Assembly (NCBI RefSeq): GCF_014467235.1
Contig: NZ_NKHP01000007.1
Location: forward strand, 1 to 64,000
DNA length: 64,000 nt
Source of the DNA: Xenorhabdus indica
GTDB lineage: Bacteria; Pseudomonadota; Gammaproteobacteria; Enterobacterales; Enterobacteriaceae
Direction of reading: 5' to 3'
Of the stretch, positions 63,601 through 64,000 are shown in pieces. The position numbers were made by a program, and so were the translations under genes. Position 1 is the stretch's first letter. Every line of letters begins with the position of its first letter. Under the pieces are notes generated by a model. That model made no database searches. It was not told the DNA's origin and worked only from the letters and a program-made list of their open reading frames with translations.

Positions 63601-64000
63601 ATTCTGTTTATTGAGTGCATCCGCAGTATCGCGGATTTCCCGTTCTCCACTCATAAAGACCAAAATATCACCAGAACTTTCCCGGCTTAACTCATTTACC
63701 GCATCAATAATAGCTTCCAGCTGATCCCGATCACTGTCATTATCATCACCTGCCATCGGACGGTAACGGACTTCCACCGGATAAGTACGGCCTGACACTT
63801 CAATAACCGGAGCACTATTGAAATGGCGGGAGAATCGCTCAGGATCGATAGTCGCGGAGGTAATAATGACTTTCAGATCAGGGCGTTTCGGCAATAACTG
63901 ACGCAGATAACCTAATATAAAATCAATGTTCAGACTACGTTCATGTGCTTCATCAATAATCAACGTATCGTATTGTAATAGCAAACGATCCTGCTGCAAT
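60637..64000 (-). CDS. hrpA: ATP-dependent RNA helicase HrpA, N-terminus outside window
   Basis: DEAH-box RNA helicase. The frame is open to the window edge; compared with E. coli HrpA (about 1300 aa), roughly 180 residues including the Walker A loop are missing upstream. Visible motifs: IIDEAHERSLNIDF (motif II), ITSATID (III), VFMSGEREI (IV), LATNVAETSLTVPGI (V) and QRKGRCGRVSDG (VI). The helicase-associated and OB regions follow, then the long C-terminal part characteristic of HrpA. In E. coli HrpA has been linked to processing of a fimbrial mRNA and more recently to resolving stalled ribosomes. It ends at 60637, convergent with fimbrial operon 2. Confidence 0.97.
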   Translation of the reverse strand, partial: LQQDRLLLQYDTLIIDEAHERSLNIDFILGYLRQLLPKRPDLKVIITSATIDPERFSRHFNSAPVIEVSGRTYPVEVRYRPMAGDDNDSDRDQLEAIIDAVNELSRESSGDILVFMSGEREIRDTADALNKQNFSHTEVLPLFARLSNSEQNRIFQPHVGRRIILATNVAETSLTVPGIKYVIDTGYARISRYSYRTKVQRLPIEPISQASANQRKGRCGRVSDGICIRLYSEEDYLSRPEFTDPEILRTNLASVILQMTSIGLGDVSAFPFVEAPDKRNIQDGVRLLEELGAIDTETSSGGIYRLTQIGRQLAQLPIDPRLARMVLEARAHGCVREVMVITSALSIQDPRERPLEKQQASDEKHRRFADKDSDFIAFLKLWDFLAEQQKALSSSQFRKLCRQDYLNYLRVREWQDVYTQLRQVVKEIGIPVNSQEADYRSIHVALLTGLLSHIGQKDVEKQEYTGARNARFSVFPGSGLFKKPPKWAMVAELVETSRLWGRIAARIEPEWIEPLAAHLIKRHYSEPHWQKSQGAVMASEKVTLYGLPIVTGRLVNYSQIDPMLCRELFIRHALVEGDWQTRHSFFRANLKLREEVEELEHKSRRRDIMVDDETLFSFYDQRIGKDVVSSRHFDRWWTTVSKDQPELLNFEKSMLIKGDANKISALDYPNYWHQDNLKFRLTYQFEPGTDADGVTVHIPLPVLNQVRDERFDWQIPGIRRELVVALIKSLPKPTRRNFVPAPNYAQAFLERVTQPQATLLDSLEKELRRMTGVTVSRDEWQPEQVPDHLKMTFRIIGEKNKTLAEGKDLSVLKLKLKDKVQETLSAVADDGIEQSGLHIWSFGDLPERYEQKRGGYSVKAFPAVVDEKDSIGIKLFETESEQQNAMWEGTRRLLLLNIPSPIKYLHEKLPNKSKLGLYFNPYGKVLDLIDDCISCGVDRLIAENGGPTWNEQAFASLQNKVRADLNDTVVEIAKQVEQILTTVFAINKRLKGRVDIALALALSDIKEQISGLVFKGFVTAHGWKRLADVLRYLNGIERRLEKLAIDPNKDRAHMSRIENIQQQWQQWLAKLSVQQKQLPEVKEVRWMIEELRISLFAQQLGTAYPVSDKRILQAMESIAA

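Overview
The window looks like a chromosomal segment of an insect-pathogenic enterobacterium of the Xenorhabdus/Photorhabdus group (Morganellaceae). The core genes pntA, pntB, ydgH, ydgI and hrpA read as close homologues of the E. coli proteins. They sit among two large nonribosomal peptide synthetase (NRPS) loci and two chaperone-usher fimbrial operons, with AT-rich intergenic DNA. I cannot settle the genus from sequence alone; the rhabdopeptide-like NRPS is the main pointer.

Region 1 (2-28494, + strand) is the 3' part of a giant NRPS assembly line. It holds the tail of one subunit (a carrier domain plus one full module) and a translationally coupled 8221-residue subunit with seven modules and two tandem thioesterases. 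Nine carrier domains are visible, so the product has at least nine residues. From dual C/E versus ordinary C domains and my hand-read A-domain codes, the visible part of the product is approximately: D-residue, branched aliphatic, D-Ala-like, hydrophobic, D-Thr, Val-like, beta-Ala-like, Ser (probably D), Ala-like, released by the TE pair. No product name can be assigned.

Region 2 (28544-33437, - strand) is a four-gene fimbrial operon in the order major pilin, chaperone, usher, two-domain tip adhesin. It converges on the NRPS and shares a strong hairpin with it. Upstream of its pilin gene lies an unusual cluster of three inverted repeats.

Region 3 (33783-48018, - strand) is a compact three-gene NRPS operon with ATGA overlaps. 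The modules are C-A-T, C-A-MT-T and C-A-MT-T-C, each with an N-terminal TubC-type docking domain. There is no thioesterase and the line ends in a condensation domain. This is the architecture of the rhabdopeptide/xenortide family, which makes N-methylated short peptides capped by an amine.

Region 4 (48564-54728) is conserved core: pntAB (membrane transhydrogenase, - strand), and divergently ydgH (periplasmic YdgH/BhsA family protein) and ydgI (APC-family basic amino acid transporter). Region 5 (55578-60575, + strand) is a second fimbrial operon with the same gene order as region 2, facing the opposite way. Region 6 (60637-64000, - strand) is hrpA, a DEAH-box RNA helicase whose N-terminus lies outside the window.

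No tRNA, rRNA, CRISPR array, insertion sequence or phage gene was recognised. The most notable points are the beta-amino-acid module followed by a dual C/E domain, the degenerate last C/E domain, matched carrier/condensation types, many short in-frame tandem duplications in NRPS linkers, and the dyad array upstream of the first fimbrial operon.
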